Assembly (NCBI GenBank): GCA_002091395.1
Contig: AP017913.1
Location: 674,001 to 738,000, forward strand
DNA from: Candidatus Azobacteroides pseudotrichonymphae
Lineage (GTDB): Bacteria; Bacteroidota; Bacteroidia; Bacteroidales; Azobacteroidaceae
Length of the DNA stretch: 64,000 bases
Reading direction: 5' to 3'
Within the stretch, counting starts at the first letter, position 1; the number at the start of each line of letters is the position of its first letter. This document shows, one piece after another, positions 30,497 through 39,103 of the stretch. A program made the translations under genes and the position numbers. The notes under the pieces are model-generated. The model ran no database searches. It saw only the letters and a program-made list of their open reading frames with translations, and was not told where the DNA came from.

Positions 30497-31474
30497 ATGG
30501 ATATAATCAATAATTCTTTTATTCAAAATAAAGAACGAATAAAATGTTTAATAATCGGTTCTGGCCCAGCTGGGTACACTTCGGCTATATATACTGCTAG
30601 AGCTAATTTAGCACCAATTTTATATGAAGGTTCTATTCCTGGAGGACAACTAACAACTACTTCTAAAATTGAAAATTTTCCAGGATATCCAAATGGAATT
30701 AGTGGAATCGAAATAATAAAAAATTTTAAAAAACAAGCACAAAAATTTGGTGCTGATATTAGAAGTGGTATAGTCACTGATTGCGATTTATCTAAAAATC
30801 CATATAAAATTATTATTAGTTATAACCATACCATAGAAACAGATACTTTAATAATCTGTACAGGGTCTACACCTAAATACTTAGGAGTACCTGATGAACA
30901 AAAATATGCAGGCAAAGGAATTTCATTTTGTGCAGTATGCGATGGATTTTTCTATAAAAAAAAAATAGTTGCTGTAATAGGTGGCGGGGATTCAGCCTGT
31001 GAAGAAGCTTTATACCTGTCAAATTTGGCAAAAAAAATATATCTAATTGTAAGAAAAAATTATTTACGCGCTTCTAAAATTTTACAAAATAAAGTAACAA
31101 ACAACTCTAAAATAGAAATATTTTTCAACACACATGTAATTGGATTTTCTGGAAAAGAATATGTAGAAGAAATCAATTTAATTAAAAATAAAGGAGAAAC
31201 CAATGAGAAAAAATTGAATATGGTAATCGATGGCGTTTTTTTGGCTATTGGACACAAACCAAACTCCGAAATAGTTAAAAACTATATACTAGTTAATACG
31301 AATGGTTTTATTAAAACAAAACAAGGGACTACTAGAACTAATTTGCCTGGAATTTTTGCAGCAGGAGACGTTGCCGACCAAAATTATCAGCAAATTATTA
31401 CGGCAGCTGGAGCAGGCTGTATCGCTGCAATTGAAGCAGAACGATATTTAAAAAAAAATAAGAACAATATATAA
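30497..31474 (+). CDS. trxB: Thioredoxin reductase
   Basis: NADPH-dependent flavoprotein that reduces thioredoxin. The protein is 325 aa. FAD site IGSGPAGYTSA is at about 19-29, the redox disulfide is C145/C148 in CAVCDG, the NADPH site is GGGDSACEEA, and the second FAD motif is GIFAAGDVAD. The start at 30497 leaves about 15 residues before the FAD strand, as usual. It lies 21 bases upstream of the aminotransferase gene on the same strand, so the two may be co-transcribed. Confidence 0.97.
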   Translation: MDIINNSFIQNKERIKCLIIGSGPAGYTSAIYTARANLAPILYEGSIPGGQLTTTSKIENFPGYPNGISGIEIIKNFKKQAQKFGADIRSGIVTDCDLSKNPYKIIISYNHTIETDTLIICTGSTPKYLGVPDEQKYAGKGISFCAVCDGFFYKKKIVAVIGGGDSACEEALYLSNLAKKIYLIVRKNYLRASKILQNKVTNNSKIEIFFNTHVIGFSGKEYVEEINLIKNKGETNEKKLNMVIDGVFLAIGHKPNSEIVKNYILVNTNGFIKTKQGTTRTNLPGIFAAGDVADQNYQQIITAAGAGCIAAIEAERYLKKNKNNI

Positions 31475-31495
31475 GTAATTTAAAATAATTTTTAT

Positions 31496-32674
31496 ATGAT
31501 ATCCAAGAGATTATCTTCTTTATCACCTTCTGAGACGTTAATAATGTCTCAGAAAAGTACCGAATTGAAAACAAAAGGTATTGATGTAATTAATTTAAGT
31601 GTCGGAGAACCGGATTTTTTTACACCAACTTTTATTAAAAAAGCTGCTAAAATAGCAATTGATGAAAATTATTCTTTCTATTCACCTGTGCCAGGATATC
31701 TATCGCTAAGAAATGCTATCACTAAAAAATTAAAACGAGAAAATAATTTAAAGTATACAACGGAACAAATCGTTTGTTCTAATGGCGCTAAACAATCAAT
31801 ATGTAATGTATTACTATCTATTATTAACAAAGGAGATGAAGTAATTATTCCATCACCATACTGGGTTAGTTATGTGGAAATGGTAAAATTTGCAGAAGGA
31901 ACAAATATAATCATCCCTACAAATATTGAACAAGACTTCAAAATTACTCCAGAACAATTAGAAAATGCTATTTCATCTCAGACAAAGGCAATTATTATTT
32001 GTTCCCCTTCTAATCCCACTGGAAGTATTTATTCAAAAGATGAATTAAAAAATTTTTCTAAAATACTAGAAAAGTATACGAATATCATTATTATTTCTGA
32101 TGAAATTTATGAACATATAAATTATATAGGAAAACATGAAAGTATAGCACAATTTAAAAATATTCATGATAGAGTAGTTATAGTTAATGGAATATCTAAA
32201 GCATATGCAATGACAGGTTGGAGATTAGGGTGGATAGCTGCTCCAACTTGGATTGCTGATGCTTGCAGCAAATTACAAAGTCAATACACATCTGGAGCAA
32301 GTTCTATCACTCAAAAAGCAGCTGAAGCTGCATATAATGGAAATTTAGATTGTGTAAAAATCATGTGCAAAATTTTCAAACACAGACTAAATTTAATGAT
32401 AAAATTATGTTTAGATATCCCAGGATTTAAAATAAACTATCCGCAAGGTGCTTTTTATTTATTCCCGGATTGTTCCAAATATATAGGAAAATCATTTCGT
32501 GGATGGAAAATAAAAAATTCAACCGATTTAACAATGTATATTTTAGAAGAAGGACATGTAGCTTCTGTAGCTGGAAATGCATTTGGCGCACCCAACTGTG
32601 TACGTTTTTCTTATGCTACTAGTGATGATAGATTAATAGAAGCAATGACTAGAATAAAAAATATTCTACAATAA
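31496..32674 (+). CDS. aspC: Aspartate aminotransferase (class I/II, PLP-dependent)
   Basis: A 392-aa fold-type I aminotransferase, subgroup Ib (aspartate/prephenate type). Motifs are NLSVGEPDF near the start, CSPSNPTGS, ISDEIYEHI (Asp contacting the PLP ring nitrogen), and NGISKAYAMTGWRLGW with the Schiff-base lysine K235. The C-terminal arginine lies in CVRFSYAT. It is likely to transfer amino groups between aspartate and 2-oxoglutarate, linking nitrogen and fermentation metabolism. It follows trxB by 21 bases. Confidence 0.93.
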   Translation: MISKRLSSLSPSETLIMSQKSTELKTKGIDVINLSVGEPDFFTPTFIKKAAKIAIDENYSFYSPVPGYLSLRNAITKKLKRENNLKYTTEQIVCSNGAKQSICNVLLSIINKGDEVIIPSPYWVSYVEMVKFAEGTNIIIPTNIEQDFKITPEQLENAISSQTKAIIICSPSNPTGSIYSKDELKNFSKILEKYTNIIIISDEIYEHINYIGKHESIAQFKNIHDRVVIVNGISKAYAMTGWRLGWIAAPTWIADACSKLQSQYTSGASSITQKAAEAAYNGNLDCVKIMCKIFKHRLNLMIKLCLDIPGFKINYPQGAFYLFPDCSKYIGKSFRGWKIKNSTDLTMYILEEGHVASVAGNAFGAPNCVRFSYATSDDRLIEAMTRIKNILQ

Positions 32675-32681
32675 ATTGTAG
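32666..32681 (+). terminator. Hairpin straddling the aminotransferase stop codon
   Basis: ctacaat (32666-32672) and attgtag (32675-32681) are complementary around 2 bases and include the TAA stop. It is short, and may be structural or chance. Confidence 0.3.
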
Positions 32682-33130
32682 TTTTGAATAAATTAATAAT
32701 TAAAATTTTTATTTTTTACTTTAAATAAAGTAATGTAAAATCATTTTACACTGTTTTTTGTAATACAAAAAACCAATAAAAAATACATTCAATTTCTGTT
32801 TGTAACAAAATTTTTATCTGCATAATAATCGAATAGCTACTAGAGATGATTATTTTTGAATATAATTTCAAATATTTTTGAAAAAATTAATATTAAAAAT
32901 TAATAAATAATTCCATACAATTCAATTATAAAAGTGAATTGTAAATAAAATAAAGATATGCTAAATATAACATACAATATATTTTGATTTTTTATAAACT
33001 TTACATTGTATTTTATATTTTTCTGATATCTACTATACATTCAAATGTTTTACAACAATTAACCATAAAATAGATATTAATGTTATTCGTTTTTATAGTA
33101 ATATTAGTTTTTTATTAAAATATTAATTAT
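32675..33130. other. Spacer between aminotransferase gene and nusB (456 bp)
   Basis: Contains the candidate terminator at 32753-32773. The rest is A/T sequence with no recognisable gene. Confidence 0.55.
32753..32773 (+). terminator. Candidate terminator of trxB-aminotransferase unit
   Basis: gttttttgt and acaaaaaac are perfect 9-base complements with a 3-base loop, about 80 bases after the stop. The stem itself holds the T-rich run. Confidence 0.4.
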
Positions 33131-34039
33131 ATGATTAATCGTACTCTCATTAGAATTAAAGTTTTACAAATTTTATACTCTTATTATCAAAAAGGGAACA
33201 AAGAATTAAAATCTGCAGAGAACGAACTAAACTATAGTCTGTTAAAAACGTATTATCTATATCACTATCTCCTGCTACTTATTGTGAAACTTACTGATGC
33301 TGAACAAGAAAAATTAAATGAGTCTAAACTCAAATATTTTGTATCTAAAAAAGAACAAAAATTTAATAGAAAACTCGCTAATAACATTTTGGCACAAAAA
33401 TTAAGAACTCATTTCGAACTCATACAATTTATAAATAAGTACGATTGTAAAGAAAACGATAACAACAATTATTTTATAAAAATAATACTTGATGAAATTA
33501 ATCAATCTAACAACTACATGAAATATACTTCATTAAGAAATACTTATAGTGATTATGAATTTTGGGAAGATGTGTTTAAACAAATAATTTTAAAAAGTTT
33601 TACAGTATCTGAATGGCTAGAACAAAAAAATATATATTGGAATGATGATTTAGAAATAATTACCGTTTTTGTATTAAAAACTCTCAAACAATTTCAATAT
33701 AAAATTGATTCTAATACAATTTTATTCCCTATGTTTAAAAATATTGAATCCAAAGAATTTGCCATAAAACTTTTACAAACTTCAATAATAGAAGGAAATA
33801 AAAATTCAGACTTAATTAATATTCACATGAAAAATTGGGATAAAAAACACATTGCAATGGTAGATCTTATTATTATGCAAATGGCTCTTTCTGAAATAAA
33901 CAACTTCCCTTCAATACCTTTAAAAGTAACTCTAAATGAATATATAAATTTAGCACATTACTATAGTACTCCAAAAAGTGCTCCGTTTGTTAACGGAATA
34001 CTACAAGCAATTATACATTCATTAAAAATAAATAAATAA
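33131..34039 (+). CDS. nusB: Transcription antitermination factor NusB (long form)
   Basis: NusB binds boxA RNA with NusE and supports rRNA antitermination. At 302 aa it is about twice the E. coli size; this long form is typical of Bacteroidota, in which extra helices sit N-terminal to the NusB fold. The start MINRTLIRIKVLQILYSYY and the C-terminal HIAMVDLIIMQMALSEI, VTLNEYINLAHYYSTPKSAPFVNGIL are the recognisable NusB parts. The stop lies in the loop of a hairpin that also covers the end of the convergent CoA-transferase gene. Confidence 0.94.
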   Translation: MINRTLIRIKVLQILYSYYQKGNKELKSAENELNYSLLKTYYLYHYLLLLIVKLTDAEQEKLNESKLKYFVSKKEQKFNRKLANNILAQKLRTHFELIQFINKYDCKENDNNNYFIKIILDEINQSNNYMKYTSLRNTYSDYEFWEDVFKQIILKSFTVSEWLEQKNIYWNDDLEIITVFVLKTLKQFQYKIDSNTILFPMFKNIESKEFAIKLLQTSIIEGNKNSDLINIHMKNWDKKHIAMVDLIIMQMALSEINNFPSIPLKVTLNEYINLAHYYSTPKSAPFVNGILQAIIHSLKINK

Positions 34040-34060
34040 TATCTTTTATTTTTAATGAAT
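34017..34060. terminator. Bidirectional terminator reaching into two converging genes
   Basis: Arms 34017-34032 and 34045-34060 are perfect 16-base complements with a 12-base loop. The left arm is coding sequence of nusB, its stop is in the loop, and the right arm reaches the first base of the opposite gene's stop codon. Both strands carry A-rich then T-rich arms, as needed for termination in both directions. Confidence 0.65.
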
Positions 34061-35541
34061 CACAATTTTACATTTTTCATATCTCCACCATTACTAATAG
34101 CATCATGAAATGATAAAGCAGAAGAAATTTTGTGCGGTGTATGTCCTTTTTGTCCAAGCAATAAATATTTAAATAAAAGATCTTTATATTGATCATCTAC
34201 ACAATTATTAATAATAGTCTTTGCTCGTTGAACAGGAGAAAGTCCTCGCAGGTCAGCAACTCCATGTTCAGTAATTAAAATTTTAACTGAATGTTCATTA
34301 TGATCCACATGCGACACCATAGGAACAATAGTAGATATTCTACCATCTTTAGCTGTAGAAGGCATTGTAAAAATAGAAAGATAAGCATTTCTGCAAAAAT
34401 CTCCACTTCCACCAATTCCATTCATCATTTTAGTTCCTCCTACATGTGTTGAATTAATATTGCCAAAAATATCAGCTTCTAAAGCAGTATTAATAGAGAT
34501 TAAACCTAAACGACGCACTATTTCTGGATTATTAGATATCTCTTGTGGACGAAGTAATAATTTATCTTTGAAAAAATCCCATTCATCATATACTTTATTT
34601 AACATTGGAGTAGTAAGTGACAATGAACAACCACTTGCAAACCTAACTCTATTCATTTCCATCAACTCAATAACAGCATCTTGAATTACTTCAGTATAAA
34701 TTTCAAACTTAGGAATCTCTTCATTTAAACCTATAGCACTCAAAACTGCATTAGCAATATTGCCTACTCCTGATTGAATAGGCAAAAAAGAAAGAGGGAT
34801 ACGCCCAATGGTCATTTCCATACGTAAAAAATTAGCAACATTCTTTCCTATCTGTTTAGTCAAATTATTTGATAAACTGAATGGAGATATTTCATTAGGA
34901 AGATTTGTATCAATAATACCTATTATTTTTTCAGGATCTATTTGTATATATGGGACACCTATTCTATCATTTACAGAATATATTGGAATTTCCTTCCTAT
35001 TAGGAGGATCAAAAGGTTCATAAATATCATGTACACCAATTAGTTTTTTAGGATGATATTGATTTAATTCTATAATAACTTTATCTGCTAAACGAGCTAT
35101 AGTAGGAGAAACACCAACAGCAGAAGTAAGAATAATTTTTCCATTTTTGGTAATATCACAAACTTCCAAAATAGCGTAATTAGGTTTTGGCAGAAATCCA
35201 TATCGTAAATATTGTGCAAATTCTGAAAGATGTAAATCAAAATAATGCATATTATAATTATTTAAAGCATTTCTCGAATCTATATTAGACTGATAAGGAG
35301 TGCGAAAACTAATAGAATTGGCACGAGATAATACACCATCTGCGGATTCTCCAGTAGAAGCACCAGTATATAATCCTATTTTAAAAAAAAATCCTTTAGA
35401 GTGTTGCTCCTCAGCTTTAGCTGCTAAAGCCCTAGTTACAGCCTTAGGACACCCAGTAGCAGTGAAACCACTTAAACTAATTATATCATTATTTTTTATT
35501 AATGTGACAGCTTCCTCAGCTGTCATGTTTTTACAAAACAT
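34060..35541 (-). CDS. Acetyl-CoA hydrolase/CoA-transferase (succinate:acyl-CoA, Cat1 type)
   Basis: A 493-aa family I CoA-transferase of the Cat1/ScpC group. Glycine-rich CoA-binding patches are IQSGVGNIANAV and the C-terminal HGVADLRGLSPVQRA. The catalytic glutamate is about residue 284 in IYTEVIQDA. Members transfer CoA between succinate and acetyl-CoA or propionyl-CoA. With MutA/MutB in the same window, propionyl-CoA:succinate transfer closing the propionate cycle is the likely job, though acetate:succinate transfer is possible. A 20-base gap separates it from convergent nusB. Confidence 0.9.
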   Translation of the reverse strand: MFCKNMTAEEAVTLIKNNDIISLSGFTATGCPKAVTRALAAKAEEQHSKGFFFKIGLYTGASTGESADGVLSRANSISFRTPYQSNIDSRNALNNYNMHYFDLHLSEFAQYLRYGFLPKPNYAILEVCDITKNGKIILTSAVGVSPTIARLADKVIIELNQYHPKKLIGVHDIYEPFDPPNRKEIPIYSVNDRIGVPYIQIDPEKIIGIIDTNLPNEISPFSLSNNLTKQIGKNVANFLRMEMTIGRIPLSFLPIQSGVGNIANAVLSAIGLNEEIPKFEIYTEVIQDAVIELMEMNRVRFASGCSLSLTTPMLNKVYDEWDFFKDKLLLRPQEISNNPEIVRRLGLISINTALEADIFGNINSTHVGGTKMMNGIGGSGDFCRNAYLSIFTMPSTAKDGRISTIVPMVSHVDHNEHSVKILITEHGVADLRGLSPVQRAKTIINNCVDDQYKDLLFKYLLLGQKGHTPHKISSALSFHDAISNGGDMKNVKL

Positions 35542-35660
35542 ATTTTTTCAAAAATTAATAAAACAAAAGTTAACAAGTATTTATACTTCTTTATTTAGGA
35601 TAAAATTTTATGATCCCATAAAATGAAAAATACTCCTAATAATATTAAAATATTAATTCT

Positions 35661-36308
35661 TTAATTTTTAACTATTTCACAATAATCACCAATATATAAA
35701 ATATAATCCGACATTTGTTTAATTTCTTTTTTGTCATGACTAACTATTAATGTAGTTACGTCAAACATATGATGAATTTTTAATATTAATTTTCTAATTG
35801 TTTTTTTTATAACTTCATCAAGAGCTGAAAACGGTTCATCAAGCAATAAAATTGTTGATTTCTTTGCTAAAGAACGTGCTAATGCTACACGTTGCTTTTG
35901 CCCTCCAGATAAATTTTCAGGCTTTTGATTTCGAAAAGACTCTAATTCAAAAATTTTCATCAATTGATTAATAAATTTTATATCTTTTTTTTTTTGAGCA
36001 AAAAATATATTTTCTTCTACAGTCATATTAGGGAAAAGAACATAATCTTGAAACATAAAACTAATATTTCTTTTTTGCGGACTAATATTAATTTTATTAA
36101 AAGAATCAAAAACTGTAATATCATTTATTCGAATAATCCCTCTATCTGGCTTTAATAACCCTGCAATCATTCGTAGTATAGTAGTTTTCCCAACACCTGA
36201 CTTTCCAATCAAAAAAATAAGTCCTTTATCAGGAATTCTAATATTTAATGATAATTTTCGGTTGCCGTCAGAAGTAAATATTTTTCGTTCCACATTTATA
36301 TAAATCAT
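35661..36308 (-). CDS. modC: Molybdate-type ABC transporter ATP-binding protein
   Basis: A 215-aa ABC ATPase: Walker A GKSGVGKTT at 35-43, Q-loop around FMFQDYVLFPNMTVEEN, signature LSGGQKQR, Walker B LLLDEPFSALD and the switch histidine in VSHD. It is shorter than E. coli ModC, with no C-terminal molybdate-binding domain. Its start overlaps modB by ATGA. Specificity for molybdate rests on the ModB partner; tungstate or sulfate transport cannot be excluded. Confidence 0.87.
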   Translation of the reverse strand: MIYINVERKIFTSDGNRKLSLNIRIPDKGLIFLIGKSGVGKTTILRMIAGLLKPDRGIIRINDITVFDSFNKINISPQKRNISFMFQDYVLFPNMTVEENIFFAQKKKDIKFINQLMKIFELESFRNQKPENLSGGQKQRVALARSLAKKSTILLLDEPFSALDEVIKKTIRKLILKIHHMFDVTTLIVSHDKKEIKQMSDYILYIGDYCEIVKN

Positions 36309-36985
36309 ACCTTCGATCCAATTGTAAAATTTTTGTTAATACTATAAATTAATATTAACAATATAAATGAAATAAAAAATAATATTAAAGAATAACGATT
36401 TGCAACAGAATAATTACAGATCTGAACTTCGTCATAAATAGCAATAGAAGCAATACGAGTTTCACCAGGAATATTTCCACCTATCATTAATACAATACCA
36501 AATTCTCCTATACAATGGGCAAAAGTTAATGCGACACCAGTAATTATATATGGTTTAATATTTGGCAATAAAACTTTAAAAAATGTCACCATTTTAGACT
36601 TTCCTAAAGTATATGCTGTTTCACGATAACTAATTGGAAGAGAATGAAATCCATTTTGTAAAGATTGTACCATAAAAGGAAACCCGGCTATAATACTTGC
36701 TACCAATATACCAAAAAATGAAAATGCCAAACGCATATCAAATAAATTTTTAAAAAATTTTCCAAGTGCGTTATGTGGACTAAACGCCACTAGTAAATAG
36801 TAACCTATTACTGTAGGTGGCAAAACTACTGGCATACAAATTAGAGCTTCAAAAAAAATTTTCAATCGTGATTTTGAATAAGCTAAAACATAAGAAACCC
36901 ACATTCCTATTATCAAAAGACACAAAGTAGTCATAAACGCTAACTTACCAGTAAGTAAAAGCGTACTAACAAAATCAGTATCCAC
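36305..36985 (-). CDS. modB: Molybdate ABC transporter permease
   Basis: A 226-aa membrane permease with about five to six hydrophobic segments. The motifs PVVLPPTVIGYYLL, the EAA-like loop YRETAYTLGKSKMVTFFKVLLPN, and AHCIGEFGIVLMIGGNIPGET are those of ModB. The start is GTG at 36985. Translation is coupled to modC by ATGA. The usual periplasmic binding protein gene modA is not adjacent: the 427 bases upstream contain no ORF for it. Mo uptake implies a molybdoenzyme (nitrogenase or a pterin enzyme) outside the window. Confidence 0.9.
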   Translation of the reverse strand: MDTDFVSTLLLTGKLAFMTTLCLLIIGMWVSYVLAYSKSRLKIFFEALICMPVVLPPTVIGYYLLVAFSPHNALGKFFKNLFDMRLAFSFFGILVASIIAGFPFMVQSLQNGFHSLPISYRETAYTLGKSKMVTFFKVLLPNIKPYIITGVALTFAHCIGEFGIVLMIGGNIPGETRIASIAIYDEVQICNYSVANRYSLILFFISFILLILIYSINKNFTIGSKV

Positions 36986-37412
36986 TTAACAATTAATTTT
37001 TAAAAAAAGTAATCTATTATAAACTTCAATTTATATAGTAAAAACTATATAAACACAAACTGCCTAATTTTAAAGTCTTGAATTAACTAAAGAATGAAAA
37101 ATGCTAAAAACAAATTAGATAAATTCTGAAACAATCACTTTTTTTTATAAAACACAGTAAAAAATACAACAACTAATCAATTTATTGATAACAAAAAAAC
37201 TGCTAGCGGAAACATAAAATCGCTCAGTTTTAAACTGATCAGAAAAATTAAAAATGACAAAAATCTGATTTTTTATTCTAGAGATCCGACTCGCAAGTTA
37301 ATACAAATTTTCTTTTTTACAAAAAGTTTGAAAAAAATCAATCAAACTGTACCATAAATGATAAAAAAACTTATTATAAATAATACACTTAAAAAACAAA
37401 TTTTATAATAAA
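36986..37412. other. Spacer between nadB and modB (427 bp), with dyads
   Basis: Both flanking genes are on the minus strand. I searched for a modA remnant in all minus frames and saw none. A palindrome at 37030-37053 lies 45 bases before modB; a 7-bp palindrome is at 37224-37238 and overlaps ctgatcag. The patch 37275-37300 is slightly richer in G+C. Confidence 0.5.
37030..37053. promoter_or_regulatory. Operator-like palindrome upstream of modBC
   Basis: tttatatagt and actatataaa are perfect 10-base complements around aaaa, 45 bases before the modB start. The TATATA half-sites recall ModE-type molybdate operators, but the AT content of the genome makes such matches cheap, and no modE gene is in the window. 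Confidence 0.35.
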
Positions 37413-38990
37413 TTATAATTTTAATAATTTAGTTTTTGGATAATCAACAGTATAATGTAATCCTATGCTCTCCTTTCGTCTCATTGCTTGTTTTACAACT
37501 AGATACCCAATACATGCAATATTACGCAATTCACAAATATTACGAGAAATAACTGATTTTGAAAATAAATTTTCCGTTTCTTCATAAATTGCTTTTAAAC
37601 GGTTCATAGCAAATTTTAAACACAAATTAGAGCGAACAATACCTACATAATTACTCATAATTGTCTCTATTTCTTTAATATTCTGCTCTATTAAAATTTT
37701 ATCTTCAGATAAAAAAAATCCTTTATTACTCCACATAGGAATATTTTCATTAAAAACATACTGACTAAATTTTTCAATTGAATGCTTAGCAGCAGCATCA
37801 GCATAGACAATAGCTTCAATTAATGAGTTAGATGCTAAACGATTAGCTCCATGTAATCCAGTACAAGAACATTCACCAGCAGCATATAATCTACAGATGT
37901 TTGTTTTAGCTTTTTCGTCTACTACAATGCCTCCACATAGATAATGAGCAGCTGGAGCGACAGGAATATACATTTTAGTAATATCAATTCCAATATTCAA
38001 ACATTTTTCATAAATAGTAGGATACGATTTTTTAGTTTCTTCTACATTTTTATGAGTAAGATCAAGATAAACAAAATTGCTTCCGTTTTTTTTCATTTCT
38101 GTATAAATAGCACGCGCAACAATATCACGTGGAGCTAATGACCCACGATAATCGTAATTGTGCATAAACTCTTTACCTTCTTTTGTTCGCAAAATTGCTC
38201 CATATCCACGCAAAGCTTCAGAAATTAAAAAAGATGGACGTTCTGTTGGATTATATAAAGCAGTCGGATGAAATTGAACAAATTCCATATCGCGAATTCG
38301 CCCTTTTGCTCTGTAAACAATAGCAATCCCATCTCCTGTAGAAATTATAGAATTAGTTGTGATTTGATAAATATTTCCAATTCCACCTGTACAAATCATG
38401 GTTATTTTTGAAAGGAAAGTATGAACTTTATTTGTTTCTTCACATAAAACATAAGCTCCATAACATTCAATATTTGCATCATTTTTTATGACTTCTATTC
38501 CTAAGTGCTGTTGAGTTAAAATTTCAATAACAAAATGATGATCAAATACAAAAATATTTTTATGTTTTCTTACAGCATTAATTAATTTTTTTTGTATTTC
38601 TTGTCCAGTACTATCTTTGTGATGAAGAATACGAAATTCAGAGTGTCCACCTTCTTTATGCAAAGAAAATACGCCTTGAGAATCTTTATCAAAATTTACT
38701 CCAAAACGAATCAATTCTTTTATTTGTTTTGGAGCTTCATAGACAACTTTTTTAACTATATTTTTATTACAAATTCCATCTCCTGCAATTAAAGTATCAT
38801 TAATATGTTTTTCAAATCCATCACAAGGAAGTGTTACAGAAGCAATTCCTCCCTGTGCATAAAAAGTATTACTTTCTTCTAAAGTACTCTTGCAGAGAAG
38901 TGCTACATTACCAATATTTGCAACTTTTAGAGCATAACTCAAACCAGCAATACCAGAACCGATAACTAAAAAATCAAACCTGTGTACCAT
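37413..38990 (-). CDS. nadB: L-aspartate oxidase
   Basis: FAD enzyme that oxidises aspartate to iminoaspartate for NAD synthesis; under anoxia fumarate is the electron acceptor. The protein is about 525 aa from the ATG at 38990 (MVHRFDFLVIGSGIAGL), which gives the usual short lead into the FAD motif. An ATG 45 bases earlier is possible but adds an odd hydrophobic tail. Other motifs are FVQFHPTALYNP, RGSLAPRDIVARAI and the HGANRLASNSLIEA flavin loop. nadA and nadC are not adjacent. It is divergent from the FabK-like gene with 113 bases between. Confidence 0.94.
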   Translation of the reverse strand: MVHRFDFLVIGSGIAGLSYALKVANIGNVALLCKSTLEESNTFYAQGGIASVTLPCDGFEKHINDTLIAGDGICNKNIVKKVVYEAPKQIKELIRFGVNFDKDSQGVFSLHKEGGHSEFRILHHKDSTGQEIQKKLINAVRKHKNIFVFDHHFVIEILTQQHLGIEVIKNDANIECYGAYVLCEETNKVHTFLSKITMICTGGIGNIYQITTNSIISTGDGIAIVYRAKGRIRDMEFVQFHPTALYNPTERPSFLISEALRGYGAILRTKEGKEFMHNYDYRGSLAPRDIVARAIYTEMKKNGSNFVYLDLTHKNVEETKKSYPTIYEKCLNIGIDITKMYIPVAPAAHYLCGGIVVDEKAKTNICRLYAAGECSCTGLHGANRLASNSLIEAIVYADAAAKHSIEKFSQYVFNENIPMWSNKGFFLSEDKILIEQNIKEIETIMSNYVGIVRSNLCLKFAMNRLKAIYEETENLFSKSVISRNICELRNIACIGYLVVKQAMRRKESIGLHYTVDYPKTKLLKL

Positions 38991-39103
38991 AATAAAAAAC
39001 AAATAATTGGTAATAATAATATAAATGTTAAACAAAATTAAATAAAAAGAATTACCTTGAAGCGTATATTCGTTCCTGTTTCACCATTTACTAAAACATA
39101 GTT

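Noticed and set aside
30020-30510. Two 66-68 codon minus-strand ORFs in the ftsK-trxB spacer
   Set aside because: Made of Leu/Ile/Phe/Asn/Lys runs as expected from random A/T DNA; no motif or start context.
36986-37412. Degraded modA gene upstream of modB
   Set aside because: No frame gives a recognisable binding-protein stretch; the region is short and rich in stops.
38991-39035. Longer N-terminus for nadB from the earlier ATG
   Set aside because: It adds a hydrophobic lead (MFNIYIIITNYLFFI) not expected before the FAD motif; the ATG at 38990 fits the family.
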